This document shows, piece by piece, positions 45,701 through 56,444 of a stretch of DNA of 64,000 nt. The first letter of the stretch is position 1; each line of letters opens with the position of its first letter. The position numbers and the translations under genes are program-made. This DNA is from Paralvinella palmiformis. Lineage: Eukaryota > Annelida > Polychaeta > Terebellida > Alvinellidae. Location of the stretch: NCBI GenBank assembly GCA_025642065.1, contig JAODUP010000160.1, forward strand, positions 271,501 to 335,500. Direction: 5' to 3'. The notes beneath the pieces are model-generated. The model searched no databases. It was given only the letters and a program-made list of their open reading frames with translations, and was not told where the DNA came from.

Positions 45701-46969
45701 GCGCATGGTAGGTTAAATGGCCCGAGTGCAACCCCTAGCGATAATAAGGCGAAATGAAAGATGAAACACCCTTTAGACATTTCCTCGCCGAGATTTAAAG
45801 TCACGTGGTTGAGATCTGTGGACAACCGCAATATCATTTAAACCGTCCAGAAGTCCTCTTAAATGGAAGACATTCCAGAACGTTATAATTGTTCCGAACA
45901 TATTCAGACAAGAATGTTGCAGATTAATAAATACATCGGATTGAGTTGAGTTATTTAGCCTGGAACACATAGCCGAGGAGCGTCCTCCTATGGAAATAAG
46001 TCCCTCAAGTACAGGTATAAGCTGGATTCGAACCTAGAACCAGGAGGTTTGCAACGCAGCGCTCTAACCACTGCGCCACCGGAACAGCATGTTAAAACTA
46101 TTTACCTTGACAGAATGTTCCATTCCATTGCCTGTTACAGCCGCTCTGACAGAAGCCAGTTGTCTGGTTACAAGCTTCGTTGGCATCCCTACAATGACAT
46201 TCATGGCGACAGTTGTTCCCAAATCGACCCAAAGGACAACCTGATGTCAGATGTTAATAGTATTAGATCACATTTGATAAGAAAAAGATCATTTCAGCGT
46301 TAAATACAATTGTTTGTTAAATGAACTTTAACCAAAAACACAGTAAATACAACAAAAATAAAAACAACAATAATAATAATCTCAATTGTAATATTAATAT
46401 TAAGGTTAATAATAATGATGATGTTGATGGTGGTGGTATGATAGTAGTTATAGTATAACAGTGGTGTTAGTATTCTAAGTATCATTACTACTCTTGGTGG
46501 CAATAAGAGTATAATTATTGTTAGTAGCCTTTCGTAATTGTTGTTTTTGTAGGAGTTGTTGTCCAAATAAACCTAATATATAGACATCAATACAAATTGG
46601 TTGCTCGGAAAGGTGAAACTGTTACATTCAGTGTACGCACTGCATTTCTGTATGTTACAATAATCCCAATCTGTTCTGTTGTCTTCCGAGTAGTAACACC
46701 AAGTCTTATAAGTCAGTGGCTTTGGATTACGACAATAGTTATTGGCATCTTCCAAACTGTCATCAGGGAATTGGTCACCTGGATAGGACTTCTGCAGTGT
46801 CCACACAGCACAGGTATGTCCATACTCCGTCTTTGTCAAAGTGCCCACGTAATTCTCGTATCTAATATCATTATAGGCACATTTGTTATCTGGAAGTATT
46901 GTAAGATTATTTTGACGAAATAGATCTGGAACTATAAATTTGTTCCTTATCTGTTTTTATCTACAGTCT

Positions 46970-47001
<32 letters not shown>

Positions 47002-47170
47002 GGAGAAGTATATTTAGTTTTGTAGCATCATAAATATTCCTCTGGTGAATCATTAATATACTGTAATTACACTTTCGATTTCTTTGGTAGAATCTTTTCA
47101 CCCAAAGCTCTCACGCGCATGTACACATGCTCATACATATAAACATGCGCACCCAATTAGGTGTTGTGAA

Positions 47171-47212
<42 letters not shown>

Positions 47213-48128
47213 AAAATGATTAGTTTATCCAATTACTTAATATGCATCCGGGTCCCCAGCTGTTATCATGACAACCAGTAGGACAGTCACCACTACTTTG
47301 GTCACATGATTGGCCATCTTTACAGTTACAGCGAAATCGACACTTCCAACCGAAGAATCCCGACTTACAATCTGTAATTTAACAACATTAGATATGTAAC
47401 TGGTACCTCAAAAAATGTATGTGTATATTTTTATAATATTTTAATGACGTTACAAATAAACAAGCCTCGTCATCACTGATAATTCGAACGACAACACATG
47501 ATATTTTGCAAAATTACAGTAATTACTCTAATGGTTGATCATATCTGCTCAGCAAGAAAATTGTTTTTCTATCCAATGCTATTATTGAAGTATGTTATCC
47601 TTGGTAACGTGATGAATGTTTCTATGTAAACTATTAATACCTAAACGATACTGGTTAAATGAATATCACTTGTCTTTGATATTTTACCAAATATCTAAAC
47701 TGATATGTTATATCTGTAATGTAGTGCATGTGCACGCGCGCGCGCGTGTGTATGTATTCCCGCGTAGGTACGTGCGTGTTTGAATGCAAAAATGAAGAAA
47801 ATTAACTATATATGTACAAGATAAAATCAAATATTATTTTCTCTTATCATAAATGTTTAAAAACATTAATACACATGTTGGGTTTTTTCTTCTGAAATTC
47901 ATTTTAAAACGTCATACACCGTATTAAAAGAATATAACATCTTTCTTAGTTGTTTTTTAAAGAGTAATTTAATTTTCGCATGTAAAGATATATAGAAACT
48001 TGCATATTATTATAATATCTTTACTAGCAATATTATATATCATACTTACTGTCATCAGCCGTGACATCTCCCAAAATAAATAATACAACTACAAAATAAA
48101 AGACAATACTTCTCAGACAACAACACAT
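42571..48128 (-). CDS. Type I membrane protein: signal peptide - EGF-like - kringle - EGF-like - TM, 6 coding exons
   Basis: The coding exons in order on the minus strand are 48128-48050, 47371-47237, 46889-46641, 46240-46106, 44058-43990 and 42707-42571. They total 804 nt, or 267 residues, with every junction in phase 1. Residues 1-22 are a signal peptide (MCCCLRSIVFYFVVVLFILG). Residues 28-70 are an EGF-like/laminin-type repeat (CKSGFFGWKC ... GPGC). Residues 75-153 are a kringle with six Cys and the marks YVGTLTKTEYGHTC, NYCRNP, TWCYY and DYCNIQKC. Residues 156-198 are a second EGF-like repeat of the multiple-EGF type (CPLGRFGNNC ... WNGTFC). A hydrophilic stalk follows, then a TM at about 229-251 and a basic tail (KRRRNHPARYSITT). 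An upstream in-frame Met at 48236 is possible but would put the signal peptide inside. A GTACAG in the last exon could act as a donor and add a longer tail. The role is presumably cell-surface binding or adhesion; the ligand is unknown. Confidence 0.85.
42730..42772. repeat. (TA)n microsatellite beside the kringle-gene TM exon
   Basis: A TA array about 23 bp upstream (in transcript sense) of the acceptor of the last exon. The minus-strand ORFs that run into it are extensions into the intron. Confidence 0.9.
44642..44670. repeat. (TA)n microsatellite in kringle-gene intron 4
   Basis: A short TA array in the 2-kb intron 44059-46105, which also contains a SINE tail fragment and two adjoining SINE copies listed separately. 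No additional exon was recognised in that intron. Confidence 0.85.
45283..45345 (-). repeat. SINE 3' tail fragment with (AAT)n
   Basis: The reverse complement reads ACAACGTCTTTGAATGGCTCC then TGCTGGAAAGGG and a (TTA)n tail. It is closely similar to 54915-54975 (plus) and to 34755-34830 (minus). No head is visible; it is a 5'-truncated copy. Confidence 0.55.
45685..45858 (-). repeat. tRNA-derived SINE, family 1 (copy 3) in kringle-gene intron 4
   Basis: Plus-strand words CCACTTTTGTGC, AAATGGCCCGAGTG, GATGAAACACCC and GAGATTTAAAGTC align with the 60.35-kb copy. A degraded B-box-like region is near 45790. Minus-strand ORFs here are shadows of the element. Confidence 0.65.
45946..46086 (-). repeat. 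tRNA-derived SINE, family 2 (copy 3) in kringle-gene intron 4
   Basis: The reverse-complement head is GGTGGCGCAGTGGTTAGAGC, followed by the B-box GGTTCGAATCC and a body ending near GGCTAAATAACTC. It is one of the best-preserved copies. It ends about 20 bp before the 5' splice side of the second EGF exon (46106). Confidence 0.75.
46973..46998. repeat. (TA)n microsatellite in kringle-gene intron 2
   Basis: A short TA array between the first EGF exon and the kringle exon. A (GT)n run at about 47175-47211 lies in the same intron. Confidence 0.85.
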
Positions 48129-49530
48129 TTTGTATACAATTGTCAAATATTGATGCGATATGTCAGACATCTTTGGATTTTCCTCAATCCCAGATTGTAA
48201 ATATTGTTTCTGAATCTTCGCCAGTCTTATACACAAGTCATGTCTTTACCAGACGGCTCACAAGGATGTACAGTCCTGTAACACGATCAACTCACCGGGT
48301 AGTATACAAATATAAAACGCAGTAATAACAGTACTACGTTGCACATCTCCAGAAGTCGGGATTAGAATCCGACCACAATCTACATGTGTAGGACGTGTCC
48401 TTAGAGTGTCCTCTCTCGGATGTCTGACAGTAACGCCGACGTTTAACAAAGTATTCACACACTCATAACATCCTGTTAGACCTTCAAGTCCTTTATTGTC
48501 TAATCTCTGGTGTATAGAAGGAAATCCGGAAGAGTGTGAAAACACACAAAGCGATACGGCCTCATTTCCATATTACTGTTTCGATTTACTTAAAACCGGT
48601 CACCATTCTAAAAAGCTATTTTTAATGTCAATGCCCTATCCACTGTCCCATCGGAGTTATGAATTAGATGGGAATGACGCTACGGGACCGACGATAAATT
48701 TATGAAATATTAATAATAACATCAAACGATTAAATTGTAAAATGTTTTATCAATACAACGTTTATTTGCAACTCCTTTTATACATAACCTCTAAAACAAC
48801 ATCGTGGACTAATTTTGACATCACATTTATTAGAACTTTTCTCACACCCGCTGCCAATTGCGAGTAAAGTACATGACATTTGTGGTTACACAGATATGTG
48901 TTTAGGTAAAGTTTGATACAGATGTAGCGTTAGTGTTTTAGAATAATCTTCCTTATGGCTAAGCTGTAACATCTAGCTCACTTGAGATCATGCGATTGTT
49001 TTTCGCAATGAAAAATTACAATTCGACAATGTACGCGGTCATAAATCTTACTTTATGCATTGAATTCGTTAAAGTTCAAAAGTATTTGATAGATATGTCA
49101 GGAAACATGTATCGAATAGTTTCTGGAAATGGTTTAAAAGAAGTTTACTCATCTGGACATTTATCTTGAGCCAGAGAAAGCAACAAATTTAGTAAACAGA
49201 TGGTTTTGCCTCGATTTTTCACCAGAAAGAAACATTTCGAATCAACCCCTTATTAAACTACCATATATAAAACTACATTAACAAATTTGACGTATATTGC
49301 GGATGTATACACTAGACTATGTTGTTGACAATAATCAGCTACCTGTCTGATGGAAACAAGTTATGTAGACCAGAGATAGTCACGTACGACCCATTGAAAC
49401 GTGTCAACTGCGCTCTCCCAGCAACAGAAAAGTACTGTTATAATGTGTTGCTTTCTAGAGTCGAATTGGACGTCAACAGCTAAATAGTGGCAGCATTCGA
49501 TCGCAGATGTTCCACGATCCTAACTATTAC
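48129..49530. other. Upstream region of the kringle-protein gene
   Basis: This presumably contains the promoter and 5' UTR of the minus-strand gene starting at 48128, but no TATA box or initiator could be singled out. Minus-strand frames at 48236 and 48258-48545 have no recognisable domain. The rest is AT-rich without elements I recognise. Confidence 0.4.
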
Positions 49531-49532
49531 CC

Positions 49533-49606
49533 TTTGGGAGTCGCTCGGCCCATTTAGCCTACCATGTGCACAAAAGTGGCCATAAAACATCAATCACCAT
49601 CATCCA
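49533..49606 (+). repeat. 5'-truncated SINE, family 1 (3' part only)
   Basis: Contains TCGCTCGGCCCATTTAGCC, TACCATGTGCAC and GTGGCCATAAAACATCAATC, then an (ATC)-type tail. It matches the plus-strand copy at 5644-5806 but lacks the tRNA head. Confidence 0.75.
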
Positions 49607-50416
49607 CGATCCTAACCAATTGATCAACAATGGCAGCCAATAACGTAACAATAAAACCAGAGATGATTTCTCGTTGTCATGGTAATAATAAACAAATGCA
49701 TCACGATAACAGACCCTCTGTATATGCAGGCACCAAGGATCAGCCCCGTAATGTCAACAGTTACCATGGAAACGTTCGGCAATAATGAGAATAACAGTTC
49801 GTATTATTTTTTTTACGATTAGTATAATTACAATTGTTGTATTTTAATCTAGGACCTCAAACTTAGGAAGGATAAATTATCGGAATTTAAAGTCAGTAAA
49901 AAGGTGATAAAAAGAATCTTTATTGTGTAGATAACTGCCATTTTAAAACTGCACTGCCGGCTAGTTGCAATCGTCAATGATACATGGAATATACTACAGT
50001 CCGTCCAGGAACCTCGAGATATTCACTTGTAGTAATATCAGGAGACAAACTCTTACTTGCCACAACTGTAATATTACTGTGATAAAAGTAGCGCTTTACT
50101 CTATTACTTTCTATAATCCGGTCGTGATAACTTAATACCTTTATTTGTGACGAGGTGTATACCAGCCATACAGTTTTTGTCAGTTTAAAATCAATCATGC
50201 ACAACTTGATTCACTCTGAGCGAACATCACAACCAACGCCGAATAAAAGGCGGACAATAAAGTTGAATTTTGGACAAAACTCTTATTGTCTGGTGACCCA
50301 AACACTCTGTGTATCTCGAGGTGTGGTTGGACAGTAGTGGAGACGACAGGAGAGGTTGGTTGGGTATGCAAGACCAAATCAAGACCATCAAAAGTGTACT
50401 AAGGCGAGATAGTACA

Positions 50417-50618
50417 GTTTACCTATTGAACACGAGAACTGGCAAATCGCTAATTGGGAAACTGTGTTGTTCTCAGATGAGAGCGGTTTCACTGTATCCC
50501 ACAAAAATTATCGAATTAGGTTGTGGAGATGCCAGGGGGAGTAGTTTGCAGCATCTTATGCGGTCGAACTGAATGATGATGGCTCAGAAAACACCCTTTT
50601 TGTCACGCATTATGACTA
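50417..50618 (+). pseudogene. Tc1/mariner-type transposase fragment
   Basis: One frame reads NWETVLFSDESGF, then RIRLWRCQGE, a TAG stop and LNDDG. In Tc1-like transposases the block W-x-x-V-x-FSDES-x-F followed by R-x-R-x-WRR-x-GE contains the second catalytic Asp of the DDE triad. The frame is closed by an in-frame TAG and then a TAA, and no terminal inverted repeats were seen, so this is a dead fragment. Confidence 0.6.
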
Positions 50619-50619
50619 A

Positions 50620-52250
50620 AACAAGGCATGATTACATTAATATTGTGACTTAGATCCTTCTGAAATCACACGAAACCGATAATACAATATATTGTCGACA
50701 AACGTAATGTAGATGGTTTATCATTCTATCTTCCGACTCATCGTGCAATTACATTCCATCATTTCTAACTTCAATTTTACTTGATGATCAATCTCTTAAC
50801 TATACACATTTTAACTAACTTTGTACATCATATGTTGGTCATGTTTTTCTTTCAGCCAAAGTCCCTTGCCAATCTATAAGATGAGAAACGACACCAAAAG
50901 ATATCCAGCAAGGAAGTGTCCATTAATTGCCTAAATAAGCTCGTTTGTTTGCTAGTTCAGTTAATATGCACGAGCCCAGCTTTGGTGTGCATCGAGCGTT
51001 TTTCGATACCCGATATAATCAATTCGGTGAATGGTAGGTAACTATAGCATTAAACGTATCGTGAATATATGCGCAAGTTATACGATATATATTACCGCTT
51101 AACCTTGAAAGAATGATCACAGTTGGTAGAGTTGAAAATATTGCCAAGATCACTTCCGATTGGGTTACTACTGCCATTGACAGGGTTTATTATGTCACAT
51201 AATCTATGTAGATCTACCCCTACATTGTATAGATTGGTAGAGAGTGAATGAGAGGTTTATTTAATCTCGAATCTCGTTATGTCTGTGACGTATGGCCGAG
51301 TGGAGATCACCGATGATAACAAATGTACCAACTAAGAGGGAAATATAATACCTTACCCTCATTCGTACATTAAAATAAACCTTGATCAATAAAACAGGAA
51401 ATGGTCGTCTATTCCGATAAAATAAGTAGCTCATCACAACATACTTCCTAGATGTCATCATGTAGATGGCTTAATTATGTAAACCCTAACCACCCGGTAA
51501 GCGAGGCTGCTTCCGATACAGGACAACCTTTGTTGGCAACCTTATTTTTACATTACTTGCCCGACATGGTAAGGTAATGTTACAACTTTTTGTCAACCCT
51601 AACATCAACCACTGTATTAAATTCTGTTCAAAGTAAACATTCCACGATAGATGAATAAAGTCATTCTCTGGGATCGAAATAATATCTTAATTTCTGGTGT
51701 ATTTTTCTCAATGGTATTAGCGCTGTTAAAATTTTAAGTGAATTTGCCATTTGCTAAATATCAAGCTCTCATGTTGAAAATTATCAGAGGGTTGGTAAAA
51801 CCGTCTTTTGAAACATTCAAATAGTTGGTTCATATAAACGTGTGTGTCTGTGCGCGCGCACGCACGCATTCCACTGTGTGCTGTTAAATAGTGATTAAAA
51901 TTTTCAAAACATAAAATCAACTCTCATTTTAGCAATACAAAGCTCTCACAGCTTAAGTGCCGAGAACAAGAAAATACGGGGATAATAGAATATTTTAAGC
52001 CAATTATATTATCCGGTCTCAGATGCTATATAAATCTACGGACTTTAAATGAACCTACCGATTATTAATTAACAAATTAAGAAGCCATTTAGTAAAATTA
52101 CCTTAAAATTACCTTTCATTGTATTTCGTTTGCTTCTTTATTTAAATATCTTTACTTTATGATTTTAAATGCTTTAATGCTAGTCAAAGATGATTTGCCA
52201 TCTTTACAGAACTGCGCAACCCCATATGTAATTGCCAAATCTCTTGTGTA
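50620..52250. other. Intergenic stretch, nothing recognised
   Basis: AT-rich sequence with a short (GC)(GT) tract near 51840-51870. ORFs at 51261-51461 and 51726-51920 (minus) have no domain content. No gene, RNA or element is supported. Confidence 0.5.
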
Positions 52251-52269
52251 GATTTGTCCTTTTTTCCAG

Positions 52270-52478
52270 TCCCATTTTCCGCTGAAGAAGAAAACACTAT
52301 CTCCAGTCACGAACCTCTCGCATCATATTCTGCTGAGCAACAAATGATGACACTAGATAAATACATCAAGAGATCGAATACAGACATTTATTACAGACAG
52401 AACAGTAGAACATATCATACAGCTCATGCTGTAGGAAGTAAACAGATAATACTCGAATTAAACCTGCATGATTCTTAA
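52270..52478 (+). CDS. Candidate terminal exon of an unrecognised plus-strand gene
   Basis: A strong acceptor, TTTGTCCTTTTTTCCAG, ends at 52269. It is followed by 68 codons of hydrophilic, protein-like sequence (FSAEEENTISSHEPL, YIKRSNTDIYYRQ) closed by TAA at 52476-52478. No ATG opens the frame, as expected for an internal or last exon. It would be read in phase 1. The Ser/Thr/Tyr-rich, acidic then basic composition resembles a cytosolic tail. I found no matching upstream exon and recognise no family. Confidence 0.3.
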
Positions 52479-53459
52479 ACCGAAACAGCACAACCGCGCC
52501 TTTTAATCATAATCAAAACTATTACTTCGGATTTCATTTAACATAAAGTCTGAACAACTAATAATAGTAATATATGCAATAACATCTTTTAAATGCGACA
52601 TGTGTGTTCAATTGAGAAAAGTTGGCAGCGAATGAATGTGACATCAACGCATCTTCATATAGAAAAGCATCTACATTGTCAGAAAACAAAACAAACAAAA
52701 ACAAGACAGACTGATGTGTAATACGTGTCCTATTTGACAGAATCTGCAAACATACCTGACTGCAAACACCCTTTCTAGACACTAGTACGTTCGTACGTGC
52801 TACTACATAGACTCGAGATGGGATAAACTAGACAAACAAAATAACATCTTCTCAATATGATCGACAATACTGGCGTGGACTTGATTAATTCCTACACATA
52901 ATAATAACAACAATAATGGTCATGAAGACAATAAACAACATTACACTGATTTCAGTAGAGAGAATTACGAAGTACAAACGGGTGACAGGAAATTAGCCTT
53001 TTTTCACCTAAACGTTGGAGTAGCCATAATGCTCTGAAACAGGAGTGATATTGACATGGGTTGTGTGTCAAACAGATCATGCGAACGTTGTTTCATTTTA
53101 TTAAAAATAAAGCCTTTGTTACATATACCAAATGACATGTAACCCATACTTAAATAATCACATGCATTTTATGAGTACATTAGAGCATGGTCACATCAAG
53201 TTCAGCACAGCTATCATTGAACACACAAATAACATGCAAGAGATGTCTTAGCTAACACAATGTCCATGTTGCAGGTGACTTGTTAGAAAATCCAAGGTCT
53301 ATGTCACAATTAAGTCACATCATAGTGATAAACAGTATGTGACACCAGCAAAGTCACAGTTAACACAAACCTATATCACGGATGGTAATATAACTAATGT
53401 GTCACATGGACATACCAAGTGTATTTTCACCAAGAAATAAGCCACTATCTCACAATGGC

Positions 53460-53498
<39 letters not shown>

Positions 53499-54550
53499 AG
53501 CATTTACAACACTTAATTATTACTTTATTATATATGGCTGTAAATATTGATCTGATGTTTCTAACAACAAGCTTTAGTATATAATTTGACATGATCAATC
53601 AAACTATTAAGTTAGAAAGTGGAAACACAATAGAACATTTATTCATGACTCCTCTCACCCTACATAACCTATCCCTAATCTCAGCATATCTGCCAATATA
53701 AAGCGTGGAATAAAAATAAACAAATTACGAGCCAACATATCCAACTATACGAAGCCAGTGTAATTATCTCCATAATATACATCAAATCATGTTATGACAA
53801 ATATAAAGTCACCTATAAAAAATCTTAATCAACATATGTACTGTCATGTGAAACGTAATCATGGCTATTTACATTACAAGATACTATATAATCCGTTCTT
53901 ACTGCGCTGTTATTCAACAGAAATAATCACAGTAAAACGGCTATAATGAAGATAGCCAGGTGACCTGTATCCTGTAACCTAATTAGATAAATACCTGGTC
54001 ACCATTTATTTATCTATGATGACAGTACCAGACTGAGGTCTGGTAGTCGAAATGGACAGGTGGCTGCTATACAGAGGTAATCACAAAGTTGTGTAACTCT
54101 ACATCCATGAAAACACAGAAACCATCTCAATGACGTCACGTCCTGCCAAATATGAAGCACATGGAATAAATTATCAATGTTAGTCACAAGTACACAATCT
54201 TAAATAATGCTACCATTACCAAAGGAATGATAACTCAAAATGTTCAGTGCTAACGATGAAGTACTGTTAGTAAAATCAGACAAACCAATCCCCATTAATG
54301 AAAAACACAACACATACATATTTATATAGAGTAACATACATGTAAATATTTTATTTACATAAATAAACATGCCATCCATTGCAATAAAAGGGTTGTTCTA
54401 ATATAGTTGTACATCAATACCAAAGTGTAAAAGAAATTCCTAAATAACAAATCAACCCCACACCACTTTGATCGTGTACCCCTTATTACAAATTTATGAC
54501 AAATGAATGGCTCAAGCAGCAACGTAAAGACTTATTGACTAGAACGTTCC
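52479..54550. other. Intergenic stretch, mostly unique
   Basis: Contains a (TA)n array at 53464-53498. No coding exon, element or RNA gene was identified on either strand. Confidence 0.5.
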
Positions 54551-54553
54551 TAT

Positions 54554-54806
54554 TATATACTGATCTGATGTTAAAGATATAACATATTTACACAATCCCA
54601 CATTTTCATTAGCCTATATACTGATCTGATGTTAAAGATATAACATACTTACACAATCCCACATTTTCATTAGCCTATATACTGATCTGATGTTAAAGAT
54701 ATAACATACTTACACAATCCCACATTTTCATTAGCCTATATACTGCTCTGATGTTAAAGATATAACATACTTACACAATCCCACATTTTCATTAGCCTAT
54801 ATACTG
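54554..54806. repeat. 61-bp tandem repeat, about four copies
   Basis: The unit starts TATATACTGATCTGATGTTA and ends CCCACATTTTCATTAGCC. The copies differ by only a few substitutions (for example GATCTG to GCTCTG, and ATATTTACAC to ATACTTACAC), so the expansion is recent. Confidence 0.95.
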
Positions 54807-54904
54807 CACATTGTATCTTGAAAACATACCTGTTCAAGGTTGATTTCATAGATAAATAATAATTATCATTTAAATCTTTTATGGGATTTTTAGATATTTA
54901 TTAT

Positions 54905-54980
54905 TTGGAGTATCATTGTACAGCGCCTTTAAATGGCTCCTGCTAGTAAGGGTGCTTTATCAAACATTATTATTATTATC
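54905..54980 (+). repeat. SINE 3' tail fragment with (ATT)n
   Basis: Reads GTACAGCGCCTTTAAATGGC, then TCCTGCTAGTAAGGGTGCTT and (ATT)n. It is homologous to the minus-strand pieces at 45283-45345 and 34755-34830. The head is missing. Confidence 0.6.
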
Positions 54981-55484
54981 ACTGTTATTATTATTACTCT
55001 CTTGGTCCTATTATGGCTCATATAATATTGCATTTGATCCAAACAGTTTATGGCCGAGTGAACTAGTGAATACAAGAAAGTAATTCCGTGAATTGGAACC
55101 GCCATTTTCTTGGATCTTAGCATGCCATTGTGTCACTAACCTCCCATGCTGCTGGTAAATAAGGTGTACCTCTATCTCTTTGTAATGAAAAAAACCCTGC
55201 ATAATATATACTGGGTACACAAATCAATATCTGATATACTGTCAAATAAAAGGCAAATATAAAATCATTTCTAAGTATTGGATTTAGATAATGTAATATG
55301 TATTAACTGACACCATCTACATTAACAATAGTTGCAAACAAAATAAAAATCTGACAATTACCCTGGACTTAATATGTCAACAAGACTAAATAATTAAACT
55401 CAACCTATTTGTTTCAAGTGTTCAATGCTGCATGTACAATATATCATCCCTGAAACAAGCGAGTTGTTTCGTGTCAGCACTAAT

Positions 55485-55560
55485 CACATGTGGGACAAGG
55501 GAAAAATCCCACAAATACAGATGTCAGTGGGATTTGAACCCACAACGTGGAAGCCAAAAG
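55485..55560 (-). repeat. Fragment of tRNA-derived SINE, family 2
   Basis: In reverse complement it has a strong B-box, GTGGGTTCAAATCCC, next to a degraded head. The body matches AAATCCCACAAATACAG in other copies. Confidence 0.55.
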
Positions 55561-56444
55561 AACTCCCCCTCCTCCAAGAATGAAATAAAATTTCTAAAAT
55601 AATATGAACCTACCAACAAAAGAAAAAAAATACAACTCTTCTTTTTGTGTAATTTTCCACATAATATCAGGCTTCCTGCATCTTGTATAACATTGGCTTC
55701 ACTAATTTAATACCATTTTTACTCTTCATATATTTACAAAGATAGTAACTAGATAAATGATAACAGAATCAAGTAAATACAATAAACATCTAATGGTTTG
55801 GTTTATTTGTTAAGTGCTCATGTAAATGGGTTTAGAAATCAATTACTCAAAACATGTTTGTAATTCAGATATCAGTAGGTAGCAGGCTGAATCCAGGTTT
55901 AGTTCTTTGATAAATCAGCTTAAAACATTCTACAATATTCAGATACAAATTAATACACTCACTTCTAACATGCATGTATATTACAAATGTTACTTCATGA
56001 AAATTGAAATTCAACATCACATATGGTTTAATTATAAATGATGCATTTATGAAACATCACGAGCCAGTTAACACCCAATTTGCAAAGATACCTAATGAAG
56101 TCAGATTTCTAAATTATTCAAGATTAGTAAAGGTATTATAATCAAATAAAGAATGCATAGTTATGACAACTCAGCAAAAATAACAATGGAATTTGTTTTT
56201 TCAAACAAAGTGTTCTCCAGTCATTAGTATTATTACAATGAAATACCTATAATTATGGTCTTCTTATGCTAATTATTATTGGCAGTTAATAATGAACAGA
56301 TCATAATATAAGATAGCCTGCTGTATGTATTTCTTTTCATAATGATGATTGACAGTGACTTTAGAATATGAATTCAATATAGTCATCGATTACCAATTAA
56401 ATGTCAACAAAAACAATTATTTTATAGTAAAGTAATTTACCTTG

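Noticed and set aside
46300..46566. Ile/Asn-rich minus-strand ORF between the kringle and EGF exons
   Set aside because: Low-complexity AAT/GAT repeat content in an intron bounded by well-supported splice sites.
46573..46640. Continuation of the kringle exon past 46641
   Set aside because: The extra residues follow the sixth kringle Cys. The donor TGCA|GTGCGT at 46641 gives phase 1 and joins cleanly to the EGF exon at 46240.
48129..48236. Longer N-terminus of the kringle protein from an in-frame Met at 48236
   Set aside because: It would place the hydrophobic signal sequence about 36 residues inside the protein. The Met at 48128 directly precedes a good signal peptide.
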